From Sisyra terminalis (Eukaryota; Arthropoda; Insecta; Neuroptera; Sisyridae): 64,000 bases of DNA. The position numbers were made by a program, and so were the translations under genes. The DNA lies in assembly GCA_958496175.1 (NCBI GenBank), contig OY292280.1, positions 17,422,001-17,486,000 on the forward strand, read 5' to 3'. The notes beneath the pieces were generated by a model. That model was given only the letters and a program-made list of their open reading frames with translations, made no database searches and was not told where the DNA came from. Shown one piece after another: positions 47,801 through 61,501 of the stretch. Numbering within the stretch: position 1 is the first letter of the stretch; each line of letters begins with the position of its first letter.

Positions 47801-50237
47801 TTAATTTAGTGAGGAAAACATCCCTTATGTCCTTTTTATGCATTAGAAAATTGTCCTTTTTGAAAGTTTGAAACGATATTGCGGGTGTCTTTTGGCACAC
47901 AGGACAAAATTGTTTTCCTATTATATTTCACTTGATAGCCTTAATTCAGAATCCGTTGAGAAAACTAGACCTCATAATGAAAAGTCACCTTCTTTAAATG
48001 ACCCAATATCAGTCGAATTTTTTCGCATAGACTTTCATCAATTTAATTTCCAGTTTCAATTTTCCAAAGATATACGTAACAAATGCTTTTTATTTTTTGC
48101 ATAGTAGTTAAGAATGGTTTAGTTTATAATATGCATCTTTAAATTAGTGAAGGAAAACATCCCTTATGTCCTTTTAATGCATTAGAAAATTGTCCTTTTT
48201 GAAAGTTTGAAACGATATTGCGGGTGTCTTTTGGCACACAGGACAAAATTGTTTTCGTAATATATTTCACTTGATAGCCTTAATTCAGAATCCGTTGAGA
48301 AAACTAGACCTCATAATGAAAAGTCACCTTCGTTAAATGACCCAATATCAGTCGAATTTTTTCGCATAGACTTTCATCAATTTAATTTCAAGTTTCAATT
48401 TTCCAAAGATATACGTAACAAATGCTTTTTATTTTTTGCATAGAGGTTAAGAATGGTTTAGTTTATAATATTCAACTTTAATTTAGTGAAGGAAAACATC
48501 CCTTATGTCCTTTTTATGCACTAGAAAATTGTCCTTTTTGAAAATTTGAAACGATATTGCGGGTGTCTTTTGGCACACAGGACAAAATTGTTTTCCTATT
48601 ATATTTCACTTGATAGCCTTAATTCAGGATCCGTTGAGAAAACTAGACCTCATAATGAAAAGTCACCTTCTTTAAATGACCCAATATCAGTCGAATTTTT
48701 TCGCTTAGACTTTCAACAATTTAATTTCCAGTTTCAATTTTCCAAAGATGTACTTAACAAATGCTTTTTATTTTTTGCATAGTGGTTAAGAATGGTTTAG
48801 TTTATAACATTCAACTATAATTTAGTGAGGAAAACATCCCTTACGTCCTTTTTATGCATTAGAAAATTGTCCTTTTTGAAAGTTTGAAACGATATTGCGG
48901 GTGTCTTTTGGCACACAGGACAACTTTTGTTTCCTATTATATTTCACTTGATAGCCTTAATTCAGAATCCGTTGAGAAAACTAGACCTCATAATGAAAAG
49001 TCACCTTCTTTAAATGACCCAATATCAGTCGAATTTTTTCGCTTAGACTTTCAACAATTTAATTTCCAGTTTCAATTTTCCAAAGATGTACTTAACAAAT
49101 GCTTTTTATTTTTTGCATAGTGGTTAAGAATGGTTTAGTTTATAACATTCAACTTTAATTTAGTGAGGAAAACATCCCTTACGTCCTTTTTATGCATTAG
49201 AAAATTGTCCTTTTTGAAAGTTTGAAACGATATTGCGGGTGTCTTTTGGCACACAGGACAAAATTGTTTTCCTATTATATTTCACTTGATAGCCTTAATT
49301 CAGAATCCGTTGAGAAAACTAGACCTCATAATGAAAAGTCACCTTCTTTAAATGACCCAATATCAGTCGAATTTTTTCGCATAGACTTTCATCAATTTAA
49401 TTTCCAGTTTCAATTTTCCAAAGATGTACGTAACAAATGCTTTTTATTTTTTGCATAGTGGTTAAGAATGGTTTAGTTTATAATATTCATCTTTAAATTA
49501 GTGAAGGAAAACATCCCTTATGTCCTTTTTATGCATTAGAAAATTGTCCTTTTTGAAAGTTTGAAACGATATTGCGGGTGTCTCTTGGCACACAGGACAA
49601 AATTTTTTTTCTATTATATTTCACTTGATAGCCTTAATTCAAAATCCGTTGAGAAAACTAGAACTCATATTGAAAAGTCACCTTCTTTAAGTGACCCAAT
49701 ATCAGTCGAATTTTTTCGCATAGACTTTCATCAATTTAATTTCCAGTTTCAATTTTCCAAAGATGTACGTAACAAATGCTTTTTATTTTTTGCATAGTGG
49801 TTAAGAATGGTTTAGTTTATAATATTCATCTTTAAATTAGTGAAGGAAAACATCCCTTATGTCCTTTTTATGCATTAGAAAATTGTCCTTTTTGAAAGTT
49901 TGAAACGATATTGCGGGTGTCTCTTGGCACACAGGACAAAATTTTTTTTCTATTATATTTCACTTGATAGCCTTAATTCAAAATCCGTTGAGAAAACTAG
50001 AACTCATATTGAAAAGTCACCTTCTTTAAGTGACCCAATATCAGTCGAATTTTTTCGCTTAGACTTTCAACAATTTAATTTCCAGTTTCAATTTTCCAAA
50101 GATATACGTAACAAATGCTTTTTATTTTTTGCATAGTGGTTAAGAATGGTTTAGTTTATAATATTCAACTTTAATTTAGTGAGGAAAACATCCCTTATGT
50201 CCTTTTTATGCATTAGAAAATTGTCCTTTTTGAAAGT
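44818..50237 (+). repeat. Second copy of the long duplication in array 2
   Basis: The partner of 35673-42447 without the extra four-monomer block. One visible difference is GAATCCGTTGAG here against GAATCCGATGAG near 36098. The high similarity implies a recent, multi-kilobase exchange. Confidence 0.85.
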
Positions 50238-50576
50238 TTGAAACGATATTGCGGGTGTCTTTTGGCACACAGGACAAAATTGTTTTCCTATTATATTTCA
50301 CTTGATAGCCTTAATTCAGAATCCGTTGAGAAAACTAGACCTCATAATGAAAAGTCACCTTCTTTAAATGACCCAATATCAGTCGAATTTTTTCGCATAG
50401 ACTTTCATCAATTTAATTTCCAGTTTCAATTTTCCAAAGATGTACGTAACAAATGCTTTTTATTTTTTGCATAGTGGTTATGAATGGTTTAGTTTATAAT
50501 ATTCTACTTTAATTTAGTGAAGGAAAACATCCCTTATGTCCTTTTTATGCATTAGAAAATTGTCCTTTTTGAAAGT

Positions 50577-53500
50577 TTGAAACGATATTGCGGGTGTCTT
50601 TTGGCACACAGGACAAAATTGATTTCCTATTATATTTCACTTGATAGCCTTAATTCAGAATCCGTTGAGAAAACTAGACCTCATAATGAAGAGTCACCTT
50701 CTTTAAATGACCCAATATCAGTCGAATTTTTTCGCTTAGACTTTCAACAATTTAATTTCCAGTTTCAATTTTCCAAAGATATACGTAACAAATGCTTTTT
50801 ATTTTTTGCATAGTGGTTAAGAATGGTTTAGTTTATAATATTCAACTTTAATTTAGTGAGGAAAACATCCCTTATGTCCTTTTAATGCATTAGAAAATTG
50901 TCCTTTTTGAAAGTTTGAAACGATATTGCGGGTGTCTTTTGGCACACAGGACAAAATTGATTTCCTATTATATTTCACTTGATAGCCTTAATTCAGAATC
51001 CGTTGAGAAAACTAGACCTCATAATGAAAAGTCACCTTCTTTAAATGACCCAATATCAGTCGAATTTTTTCGCTTAGACTTTCAACAATTTAATTTCCAG
51101 TTTCAATTTTCCAAAGATGTACGTAACAAATGCTTTTTATTTTTTGCATAGTGGTTAAGAATGGTTTAGTTTATAATATGCATCTTTAAATTAGTGAAGG
51201 AAAACATCCCTTATGTCCTTTTTATGCATTAGAAAATTGTCCTTTTAGAAAGTTTGAAACGATATTGCGGGTGTCTTTTGGCACACAGGACAAAATTGAT
51301 TTCCTATTATATTTCACTTGATAGCCTTAATTCAGAATCCGTTGAGAAAACTAGACCTCATAATGAAAAGTCACCTTCTTTAAATGACCCAATATCAGTC
51401 GAATTTTTTCGCTTAGACTTTCAACAATTTAATTTCCAGTTTCAATTTTCCAAAGATATACGTAACAAATGCTTTCTATTTTTTGCATAGTGGTTAAGAA
51501 TGGTTTAGTTTATAATATTCAACTTTAATTTAGTGAGGAAAACATCCCTTATGTCCTTTTTATGCATTAGAAAATTGTCCTTTTTGAAAGTTTGAAACGA
51601 TATTGCCGGTGTCATTTGGCACACAGGACAAAATTGATTTCCTATTATAATTCACTTGATAGCCTTAATTCAGAATCCGTTGAGAAAACTAGACCTCATA
51701 ATGAAGAGTCACCTTCTTTAAATGACCCAATATCAGTCGAATTTTTTCGCTTAGACTTTCAACAATTTAATTTCCAGTTTCAATTTTCCAAAGATATACG
51801 TAACAAATGCTTTTTATTTTTTGCATAGTGGTTAAGAATGGTTTAGTTTATTATATTCAACTTTAATTTAGTGAGGAAAACATCCCTTATGTCCTTTTTA
51901 TGCATTAGAAAATTGTCCTTTTTGAAAGTTTGAAACGATATTGCCGGTGTCTTTTGGCACACAGGACAAAATTGATTTCCTATTATATTTCACTTGATAG
52001 CCTTAATTCAGAATCCGTTGAGAAAACTAGACCTCATAATGAAAAGTCACCTTCTTTAAATGACCCAATATCAGTCGAATTTTTTCGCTTAGACTTTCAA
52101 CAATTTAATTTCCAGTTTCAATTTTCCAAAGATATACGTAACAAATGCTTTTTATTTTTTGCATAGTGGTTAAGAATGGTTTAGTTTATAATATTCAACT
52201 TTAATTTAGTGAAGGAAAACATCCCTTATGTCCTTTTTATGCATTAGAAAATTGTCCTTTTTGAAAGTTTGAAACGATATTGCCGGTGTCTTTTGGCACA
52301 CAGGACAAAATTGATTTCCAATTATATTTCACTTGATAGCCTTAATTCAGAATCCGTTGAGAAAACTAGACCTCATAATGAAAAGTCACCTTCTTTAAAT
52401 GACCCAATATCAGTCGAATTTTTTCGCTTAGACTTTCAACAATTTAATTTCCAGTTTCAATTTTCCAAAGATATACGTAACAAATGCTTTTTATTTTTTG
52501 CATAGTGGTTAAGAATGGTTTAGTTTATAATATTCAACTTTAATTTAGTGAGGAAAACATCCCTTATGTCCTTTTTATGCATTAGAAAATTGTCCTTTTT
52601 GAAAGTTTGAAACGATATTGCCGGTGTCTTTTGGCACACAGGACAAAATTGATTTCCTATTATATTTCACTTAATAGCCTTAATTCAGAATCCGTTGAGA
52701 AAACTAGACCTCATAATGAAAAGTCACCTTCTTTAAATGACCCAATATCAGTCGAATTTTTTCGCTTAGACTTTCAACAATTTAATTTCCAGTTTCAATT
52801 TTCCAAAGATGTACGTAACAAATGCTTTTTATTTTTTGCATAGTGGTTAAGAATGGTTTAGTTTATAATATTCATCTTTAAATTAGTGAAGGAAAACATC
52901 CCTTATGTCCTTTTTATGCATTAGAAAATTGTCCGTTTTGAAAGTTTGAAACGATATTGCCGGTGTCTTTTGGCACACAGGACAAAATTGATTTCCTATT
53001 ATATTTCACTTGATAGCCTTAATTCAGAATCCGTTGAGAAAACTAGACCTCATAATGAAAAGTCACCTTCTTTAAATGACCCAATATCAGTCGAATTTTT
53101 TCGCTTAGACTTTCAACAATTTAATTTCCAGTTTCAATTTTCCAAAGATATACGTAACAAATGCTTTTTATTTTTTGCATAGTGGTTAAGAATGGTTTAG
53201 TTTATAATATTCAACTTTAATTTAGTGAAGGAAAACATCCCTTATGTCCTTTTTATGCATTAGAAAATTGTCCTTTTTGAAAGTTTGAAACGATATTGCC
53301 GGTGTCTTTTGGCACACAGGACAAAATTGATTTCCAATTATATTTCACTTGATAGCCTTAATTCAGAATCCGTTGAGAAAACTAGACCTCATAATGAAAA
53401 GTCACCTTCTTTAAATGACCCAATATCAGTCGAATTTTTTCGCTTAGACTTTCAACAATTTAATTTCCAGTTTCAATTTTCCAAAGATATACGTAACAAA

Positions 53501-56500
53501 TGCTTTTTATTTTTTGCATAGTGGTTAAGAATGGTTTAGTTTATAATATTCTACTTTAATTTAGTGAAGGAAAACATCCCTTATGTCCTTTTTATGCATT
53601 AGAAAATTGTCCTTTTTGAAAGTTTGAAACGATATTGCGGGTGTCTTTTGGCACACAGGACAAAATTGATTTCCTATTATATTTCACTTGATAGCCTTAA
53701 TTCAGAATCCGTTGAGAAAACTAGACCTCATAATGAAGAGTCACCTTCTTTAAATGACCCAATATCAGTCGAATTTTTTCGCTTAGACTTTCAACAATTT
53801 AATTTCCAGTTTCAATTTTCCAAAGATATACGTAACAAATGCTTTTTATTTTTTGCATAGTGGTTAAGAATGGTTTAGTTTATAATATTCAACTTTAATT
53901 TAGTGAGGAAAACATCCCTTATGTCCTTTTAATGCATTAGAAAATTGTCCTTTTTGAAAGTTTGAAACGATATTGCGGGTGTCTTTTGGCACACAGGACA
54001 AAATTGATTTCCTATTATATTTCACTTGATAGCCTTAATTCAGAATCCGTTGAGAAAACTAGACCTCATAATGAAAAGTCACCTTCTTTAAATGACCCAA
54101 TATCAGTCGAATTTTTTCGCTTAGACTTTCAACAATTTAATTTCCAGTTTCAATTTTCCAAAGATGTACGTAACAAATGCTTTTTATTTTTTGCATAGTG
54201 GTTAAGAATGGTTTAGTTTATAATATGCATCTTTAAATTAGTGAAGGAAAACATCCCTTATGTCCTTTTTATGCATTAGAAAATTGTCCTTTTAGAAAGT
54301 TTGAAACGATATTGCGGGTGTCTTTTGGCACACAGGACAAAATTGATTTCCTATTATATTTCACTTGATAGCCTTAATTCAGAATCCGTTGAGAAAACTA
54401 GACCTCATAATGAAAAGTCACCTTCTTTAAATGACCCAATATCAGTCGAATTTTTTCGCTTAGACTTTCAACAATTTAATTTCCAGTTTCAATTTTCCAA
54501 AGATATACGTAACAAATGCTTTCTATTTTTTGCATAGTGGTTAAGAATGGTTTAGTTTATAATATTCAACTTTAATTTAGTGAGGAAAACATCCCTTATG
54601 TCCTTTTTATGCATTAGAAAATTGTCCTTTTTGAAAGTTTGAAACGATATTGCCGGTGTCATTTGGCACACAGGACAAAATTGATTTCCTATTATAATTC
54701 ACTTGATAGCCTTAATTCAGAATCCGTTGAGAAAACTAGACCTCATAATGAAGAGTCACCTTCTTTAAATGACCCAATATCAGTCGAATTTTTTCGCTTA
54801 GACTTTCAACAATTTAATTTCCAGTTTCAATTTTCCAAAGATATACGTAACAAATGCTTTTTATTTTTTGCATAGTGGTTAAGAATGGTTTAGTTTATTA
54901 TATTCAACTTTAATTTAGTGAGGAAAACATCCCTTATGTCCTTTTTATGCATTAGAAAATTGTCCTTTTTGAAAGTTTGAAACGATATTGCCGGTGTCTT
55001 TTGGCACACAGGACAAAATTGATTTCCTATTATATTTCACTTGATAGCCTTAATTCAGAATCCGTTGAGAAAACTAGACCTCATAATGAAAAGTCACCTT
55101 CTTTAAATGACCCAATATCAGTCGAATTTTTTCGCTTAGACTTTCAACAATTTAATTTCCAGTTTCAATTTTCCAAAGATATACGTAACAAATGCTTTTT
55201 ATTTTTTGCATAGTGGTTAAGAATGGTTTAGTTTATAATATTCAACTTTAATTTAGTGAAGGAAAACATCCCTTATGTCCTTTTTATGCATTAGAAAATT
55301 GTCCTTTTTGAAAGTTTGAAACGATATTGCCGGTGTCTTTTGGCACACAGGACAAAATTGATTTCCAATTATATTTCACTTGATAGCCTTAATTCAGAAT
55401 CCGTTGAGAAAACTAGACCTCATAATGAAAAGTCACCTTCTTTAAATGACCCAATATCAGTCGAATTTTTTCGCTTAGACTTTCAACAATTTAATTTCCA
55501 GTTTCAATTTTCCAAAGATATACGTAACAAATGCTTTTTATTTTTTGCATAGTGGTTAAGAATGGTTTAGTTTATAATATTCAACTTTAATTTAGTGAGG
55601 AAAACATCCCTTATGTCCTTTTTATGCATTAGAAAATTGTCCTTTTTGAAAGTTTGAAACGATATTGCCGGTGTCTTTTGGCACACAGGACAAAATTGAT
55701 TTCCTATTATATTTCACTTAATAGCCTTAATTCAGAATCCGTTGAGAAAACTAGACCTCATAATGAAAAGTCACCTTCTTTAAATGACCCAATATCAGTC
55801 GAATTTTTTCGCTTAGACTTTCAACAATTTAATTTCCAGTTTCAATTTTCCAAAGATGTACGTAACAAATGCTTTTTATTTTTTGCATAGTGGTTAAGAA
55901 TGGTTTAGTTTATAATATTCATCTTTAAATTAGTGAAGGAAAACATCCCTTATGTCCTTTTTATGCATTAGAAAATTGTCCGTTTTGAAAGTTTGAAACG
56001 ATATTGCCGGTGTCTTTTGGCACACAGGACAAAATTGATTTCCTATTATATTTCACTTGATAGCCTTAATTCAGAATCCGTTGAGAAAACTAGACCTCAT
56101 AATGAAAAGTCACCTTCTTTAAATGACCCAATATCAGTCGAATTTTTTCGCTTAGACTTTCAACAATTTAATTTCCAGTTTCAATTTTCCAAAGATATAC
56201 GTAACAAATGCTTTTTATTTTTTGCATAGTGGTTAAGAATGGTTTAGTTTATAATATTCAACTTTAATTTAGTGAAGGAAAACATCCCTTATGTCCTTTT
56301 TATGCATTAGAAAATTGTCCTTTTTGAAAGTTTGAAACGATATTGCCGGTGTCTTTTGGCACACAGGACAAAATTGATTTCCAATTATATTTCACTTGAT
56401 AGCCTTAATTCAGAATCCGTTGAGAAAACTAGACCTCATAATGAAAAGTCACCTTCTTTAAATGACCCAATATCAGTCGAATTTTTTCGCTTAGACTTTC

Positions 56501-56669
56501 AACAATTTAATTTCCAGTTTCAATTTTCCAAAGATATACGTAACAAATGCTTTTTATTTTTTGCATAGTGGTTAAGAATGGTTTAGTTTATAATATTCAA
56601 CTTTAATTTAGTGAGGAAAACATCCCTTATGTCCTTTTTATGCATTAGAAAATTGTCCTTTTTGAAAGT
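50577..56669 (+). repeat. Nine-monomer higher-order repeat in array 2 (two copies, period 3047 bp)
   Basis: Nine consecutive monomers from 50577 are repeated from 53624. Shared private variants keep the 3047-base spacing: CCTTTTAGAAAGT (51242/54289), GTCATTTGGCAC with TTATAATTCAC (51611/54658), TTTATTATATTC, TTTCCAATTATA and GTCCGTTTTGAAAG (52932/55979). Left boundary is near 50480-50577, as GGTTATGAATGG just upstream is not repeated. Confidence 0.9.
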
Positions 56670-57029
56670 TTGAAACGATATTGCCGGTGTCTTTTGGCAC
56701 ACAGGACAAAATTGATTTCCTATTATATTTCACTTGATAGCCTTAATTCAGAATCCGTTGAGAAAACTAGACCTCATAATGAAAAGGCACCTTCTTTAAA
56801 TGACCCAATATCAGTCGAATTTTTTCGCATAGACTTTCAACAATTTAATTTCCAGTTTCAATTTTCTAAAGATAAACGTAACAATTGCTTTTTATTTTTT
56901 GCATAGTGGTTAAGAATGGTTTAGTTAATAATATTCAACTTTAATTTTGTGAGGAAAACATCCCTTATGTCCTTTTTATGCATTAGAAAATTGTCCTTTT
57001 TGAAAGTTTGAAACGATATTGCGGTTGTC

Positions 57030-57970
57030 CTTTTGCACTCAGGATAAAAAAATTTTCACTCCACTCCTCACGTAAGGACATTGTTTAATAATTTATTTAT
57101 AAAGTTTAAGATTTTCGTGATAATTAACGATGGTTAACCCACGGTTTAGTTTGGTGAAAAATTTTCTTTTCTCGAATTTGAAATAGATTGTTATATTATC
57201 GTTTAATGCATTGTTACGAACCCGAAACTTTATCTGGATCGAAAACCATCCCTTATTTGATCCCTTGACGTTACAAACACTTGAAGTTTGATGATTTCTT
57301 CTGCCACTTTGATTGTCGATTTCATCCCTTAAATGTGGTTTGTTTTCGGAAAAATTTGCACAGCATGTACGGATGGACTTATATTTTTATGAAAAATTTC
57401 AAATAACCCATACAAATTACAAATTAAACCATAAAGCAGCCCTAAAATTACCCGAGAAATGTTATTAAATGCAACATTTATGCAACCATTTATTTTGTTT
57501 GTACATTGGTGTAAGCAGATTGCCTTCCAAACTATATGATTTTTCACGATATTTCTCATATTATTTCCTATGTTATTGTACAAATATAGTACAACAACAA
57601 CAAAAGAGTTGAATATCTTATTGGAATTTACGAGAAAACTTATTTTGTTTTCTTTTTGCAGAATTAAATTCTTAAAGTTGATAGTTGGTTTTGATTTACT
57701 TTAATGAAGAGAAGTACATATTTGTTCATACGACAACAATGCATTACCGTTTCTTAGAATTTTAAATATCGAAAAAAATGGGGAAAAACATCAAAATGTT
57801 ACTATGAATATTGACACATTTTCCGGAAGTATTATAGAGCAGCTATGGCTTCAATTTGTTTTGGAAAATTTCAAATATTTCGATCCCGAAAGAAAATTGA
57901 ATTTTGTGATCTGAGAAATATTTATATATAAGTTTTTATTTAATGCAAACACGTGCAGTTGTAGCCGAGT
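57030..57970 (+). repeat. Flank of element copy 4, left part
   Basis: Nearly identical to 21839-22780. It begins with the decayed satellite end and includes the left 58-bp direct repeat (57323-57381). It runs up to the tRNA-Ser-like A box GTAGCCGAGT at 57961, where a transposon has inserted. No gene seen; ORFs here are short and antisense to nothing recognisable. Confidence 0.85.
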
Positions 57971-57978
57971 GGATATGT
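57971..57978 (+). repeat. Left target-site duplication GGATATGT
   Basis: Eight bases before the insertion equal the eight bases after it (59087-59094). Copy 3 has the single, uninterrupted site at 22781-22788. Confidence 0.9.
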
Positions 57979-59086
57979 CATGGGAGGGTCACTCAATGTT
58001 AATTTTTTGTTCCTAAAAATGCTCAGTTCTACTTGCCGAATACTGGCGGCGCTAGTGTAGGAGATGTGATGCTAGTGCCGATAACTACGAGACCTTATTT
58101 TAAATACTTTGCGCGCAATTTTCAAATTTTTATTTATTTTATTTCTGAAAAATGTTACCCCCATAAAATAATGAAACTTTTAAAATTTATTTTTTTATTT
58201 TCAATATTAAAATACAGAACAAGAATATAACACTATTTGAAATTATAAAATGTAAATAACCAAGAAATAAGATGATATGATTTCTAGTTACAAAATTATA
58301 AAAACATGCTAAAGGATATATTATAAAAATGCGCCCATGTCCACATCTTGGATGAATTCTGGAAGTTCTCTCTTACAGTCGCCATAAATTATGACTGCTT
58401 AGAAATGTTGTCGAATAGTTGCTCGAATAAATTTACTTCACATGAAAAAAAAGTAATATTGTAAAAATGTGTAATTCAAAAATGTTAAATAATATGTCAA
58501 CAATTATGTACCGTTACTTAGTTCTAAATTAATATTGATGCCCTTTGATGCCGACAAGTTAAAATTAAAGTTGCAGGGCTACATTTTTGTTTAATTAGGA
58601 AAATATGAATTGATTCCCATATTAGAGAGCAGTTACAATTTAAAGGTTATATGTTGACATATTATAATGCAACCCATAAAGGGTGGATATTGGCCAGTAA
58701 ATTATAAATACATACCTTTTTAATTCTATTAGTAAGTTAAACAGATGATCTGTTGATAATCTATTGACGTAGCACATATAAAATTGACGCAAGATAAGAA
58801 ACACGAGGTTCACTTTTGTTAACTAAAATACGAAAACATGGCGACACAGCCAATTAATACTTCGTAGGCCGATTTCGGCAATTTCTACTGACAAGGAGGG
58901 GTGCGAGCTCAAATTTGAAATTAACCAATAAACGTACATCAAGCAAATTTCACTTCACTATAGCGCCTCGTACCGCCAGCAAGTAGAACTACAGCCTCAC
59001 ATTCGCCCCCATTCGCCATCTATCGACGTCAAGTGAAATTATGTTTTTTTGGGAACCAAGTCTGCCATATGAGTGACACCCCCATG
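57979..59086. mobile_element. Non-autonomous DNA transposon, 1108 bp, 8-bp target duplication
   Basis: The empty site is visible in copy 3, so both boundaries are exact. The ends CATGGGAGGGTCACTC and, inverted, CATGGGGGTGTCACTC form 16-bp imperfect terminal inverted repeats (two mismatches). Subterminal inverted copies of AGTTCTACTTGC followed by TGGCGG lie at about 58025-58050 and 58965-58995. An 8-bp duplication is typical of hAT and P superfamilies; the CATG start does not decide between them. No transposase is encoded: the longest frame (58033-58230) begins with TTG and is not recognisable. The element is absent from every other copy, so it is young. Confidence 0.9.
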
Positions 59087-60395
59087 GGATATGTTGAGAG
59101 AATCTAAAGCAACAATCTCCGGGTTCGAACCTCGAAAATGTCATATTTTTTTTTTTATAATTTATTTATATTTTTTTAAGTCTAGAAATAATGCCATAAC
59201 GTCACCAAATTGCCGCGGTCATCCCTTAAACGAGCTTGGTTTTCGGAAAAATTTGCCCAGCATGTACGGATGAACTTAAGTTTTCGATTGGCATGCCTTT
59301 ATTTCATATTCAATTTCCTACTCAATTTCATCTCTTATGTGTGAAAAATCAAAAGCAGTAAGTAATTATATTTAATTTTTAAATTTATTGCTTATTTCTA
59401 ACATTTCTTATGTATTGACAATTCGAATTGTTTAGAATTTTGAATTAAGACAACGCCAAAATGCGATTCGTATTTTGTTGGAAGCTATGAGTACATCCAC
59501 CTGACTCACAGGTGGCACTAAAAACTTAAGGTGGTTCAATTGACATACATGTCAAGAGTTCACACGTTCTAGCATAGGTGGAGATACGATAAATGTCAAT
59601 GCGACAGCTAATTTTTGAAAGTTATTAGTTCATAATTGACTTTAGTTTTTCCAAATAAATTTAATATTTAATGTTATGGTTGTTTGATCTGATGGCCAAT
59701 GTTACATTTTAACTTCATAAAATCAAAATCGAACAAATAAATGAGAAACAGGTAATATTTATTGTAAAATTGTCGGTATGGGCGCAATGTTTATATGAGG
59801 TTATATGTACTTTCTGTTACTTTTGTAGATATTTTCCAACGTTTAACTAACTAATGAACGACAAAAATGAATTTTTAAAATATATTCAAAAATAATTCAT
59901 ACAGAGAAGAATCTAATCAAATAATCTGCAAATGTAAGCCACTGGGAGTGCAGCTTAAGTATTGTGAATATCAGAAGAATATCTCAATCCACGGGATAAA
60001 CAGGAAGATAATAAAAGATCAGGTTTTGATCACCGAATTAGGAATAAAAGCAACCTTAACCATGGTTGTAATTGAAAGTCCTCCTCATGGAGAGCTGATT
60101 TTTGCAATACAGTTAAGATTGAGTCAGTTTTAAATGGCAGCAATTTTCTACGAAAGAAAACCATCTCTTATATCCTTTTTATGTACTTGAAAATTGTCCT
60201 TTTTGAAACTTTGAAAAAACAGCCCTTATCAGGAAAAGCAATCTTGCAACTTTGTTATTAAATGCAGAAGTTTAGCAACCATTGTTTCATTATGGAAATT
60301 ATGTAAATGGGCTGCGCCATATGTTCCCCAGTATTCAAGTTAATGTCCCTAGAAAGTATAGTTTGTTTAAATATTAATGAAATATATTTTTACAG
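59087..60395 (+). repeat. Flank of element copy 4, right part
   Basis: It begins with the right target duplication and the rest of the tRNA-Ser-like sequence (B box GGGTTCGAACC near 59121). It continues with the right 58-bp direct repeat (59220-59279), the relict satellite fragment (60063-60219) and TTTTTACAG. Nearly identical to 22781-24091. A 61-codon frame at 59948 is a shadow in the relict region, not a gene. Confidence 0.85.
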
Positions 60396-60634
60396 ATCCA
60401 AATTACCAAGAAACTAAGGACCAAGACATTGTTTTTGCGCTGAAGAATGTATCATCATTTTGGGAGATAAATGATTGGTAAGTCGCTGTACTTTTGAGAC
60501 CTCCAAATATTTTATTATTGATTTTTGATTATTTATTGATTTTTTCGTTCCAGAAGAAGCTGACCGATGACAACGGGGAAATATTCATTGGACTTGAGAT
60601 GTTCATCATTTCCAAATGGACGTTTGAGGAATAA
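60396..60634 (+). pseudogene. Two-exon splice module, copy 4
   Basis: Exon A 60396-60477, intron 60478-60553, exon B 60554-60634. Exon B reads KKLTDDNGEIF, IGLEMFIISKWTFEE then TAA. Against copy 3 it has one synonymous change and three replacements (L to I, V to L, E to K), two of them conservative. The same A/B phase conflict as in copies 2 and 3 remains. Confidence 0.4.
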
Positions 60635-61050
60635 ATGTGGATCGTTGGAGGATCATCAAGCAAATTCCTGTGGGATATCATTTCCACAATTGATATCTAC
60701 CAAGAAGATCACTAATGGATTTACTACAACAATCTGTGCTGTAAATTGTGTTTTAATAATTCAGTGAATGTGAAGTGATAAAGTGGTTTAAGTGATAAAT
60801 AGTGAAAATATCTGAAAAATCAAGAAAATTGTATTAACTTTATATTTCTATATGATTATAATAATTGATACTTTTACATAAATTATATAAACTATTGTAA
60901 TAATGGAGAAAATAATATTATAATTTATTATAAACTGAATTGATATTTAATATTAATAAATTTATTTTAATTGAATATATTTTTTCAATTCGTTTTTCCG
61001 CACCAATCCTCTTGAATTTTATATTTCTGAGTTAAGATACAAAGAAAAGT
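60635..61050 (+). other. 3'-UTR-like segment of copy 4, with AATAAA
   Basis: The most diverged of the plus-strand versions (for example TTTTTTCAATTCG and CCAATCCTCTTG). AATAAA is kept at 60955-60960. Nothing else seen. Confidence 0.5.
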
Positions 61051-61425
61051 TAAGATAATGCAACGAAGAGGTAAGTAAGGTAAGTTTAATATTATTCGAT
61101 AGATTATCGAATAATTCGATAAAGCCAATATCGAAAAATATCTCAACTTTTTGAAGTCCTTATCGATTTTTCATTATATATAAATTTTAATTTTCTGAAG
61201 AAACTCTTTTGAAATACAAATTGGTTTTTGTCGACAAAAAGGATCAAGGATCTTAAAATGTTGCAATGTTTTTAGTAAAATTTTCCAACTTTAACATGGA
61301 GCAGCTATGGTTAAAAGGTTTTTGGAAAATTCCAACTCCATCGATCGAATTTTTTTTTCAATTTTCCAAAAATCTCATAAGAATTGTTTATGTATGAGTT
61401 TTAAGGTCATTTACATATATCATCT

Positions 61426-61501
61426 GATAGCCGAGTCGTCTTGGTCGCCGTTGCTGTTGTTCGGAGTCGAGGTCCCTGGTTCGCATCCCGATTGGTCCCG
61501 G
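61426..61501 (+). ncRNA. tRNA-like sequence in P2 left arm
   Basis: A box TAGCCGAGTCG, B-box-like GGTTCGCATCC and a following TTTTT, as in the other arms. Confidence 0.55.

Larger units (their letters stand above)
25916..57029 (+). repeat. Satellite array 2: about 92 head-to-tail monomers of 337-339 bp
   Basis: Same monomer, orientation and right-hand end as array 1. Four zones are visible by shared variants. Zone 1 (to about 30.9 kb) has CTTGATGGCC or CTTGATTGCC. Zone 2 (30.9-35.3 kb) is mixed, with some ATTGCCGG monomers. Zone 3 (35.3-50.5 kb) is dominated by ATTGTTTTCC and long-range duplications. Zone 4 (50.5-56.9 kb) has GATTTCC with CGCTTAGAC and many ATTGCCGG. Regional homogeneity is the usual signature of unequal exchange and local conversion. 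The last monomer decays into CGGTTGTCC...GCACTCAGG exactly as array 1 does. Confidence 0.97.

Noticed and set aside
8831..57029. CRISPR array
   Set aside because: Repeats of 338 bp without unique spacers in a eukaryotic context are a satellite.
58033..58230. Transposase fragment in the 1108-bp insertion
   Set aside because: It starts with TTG, is 65 codons long and shows no recognisable motif.
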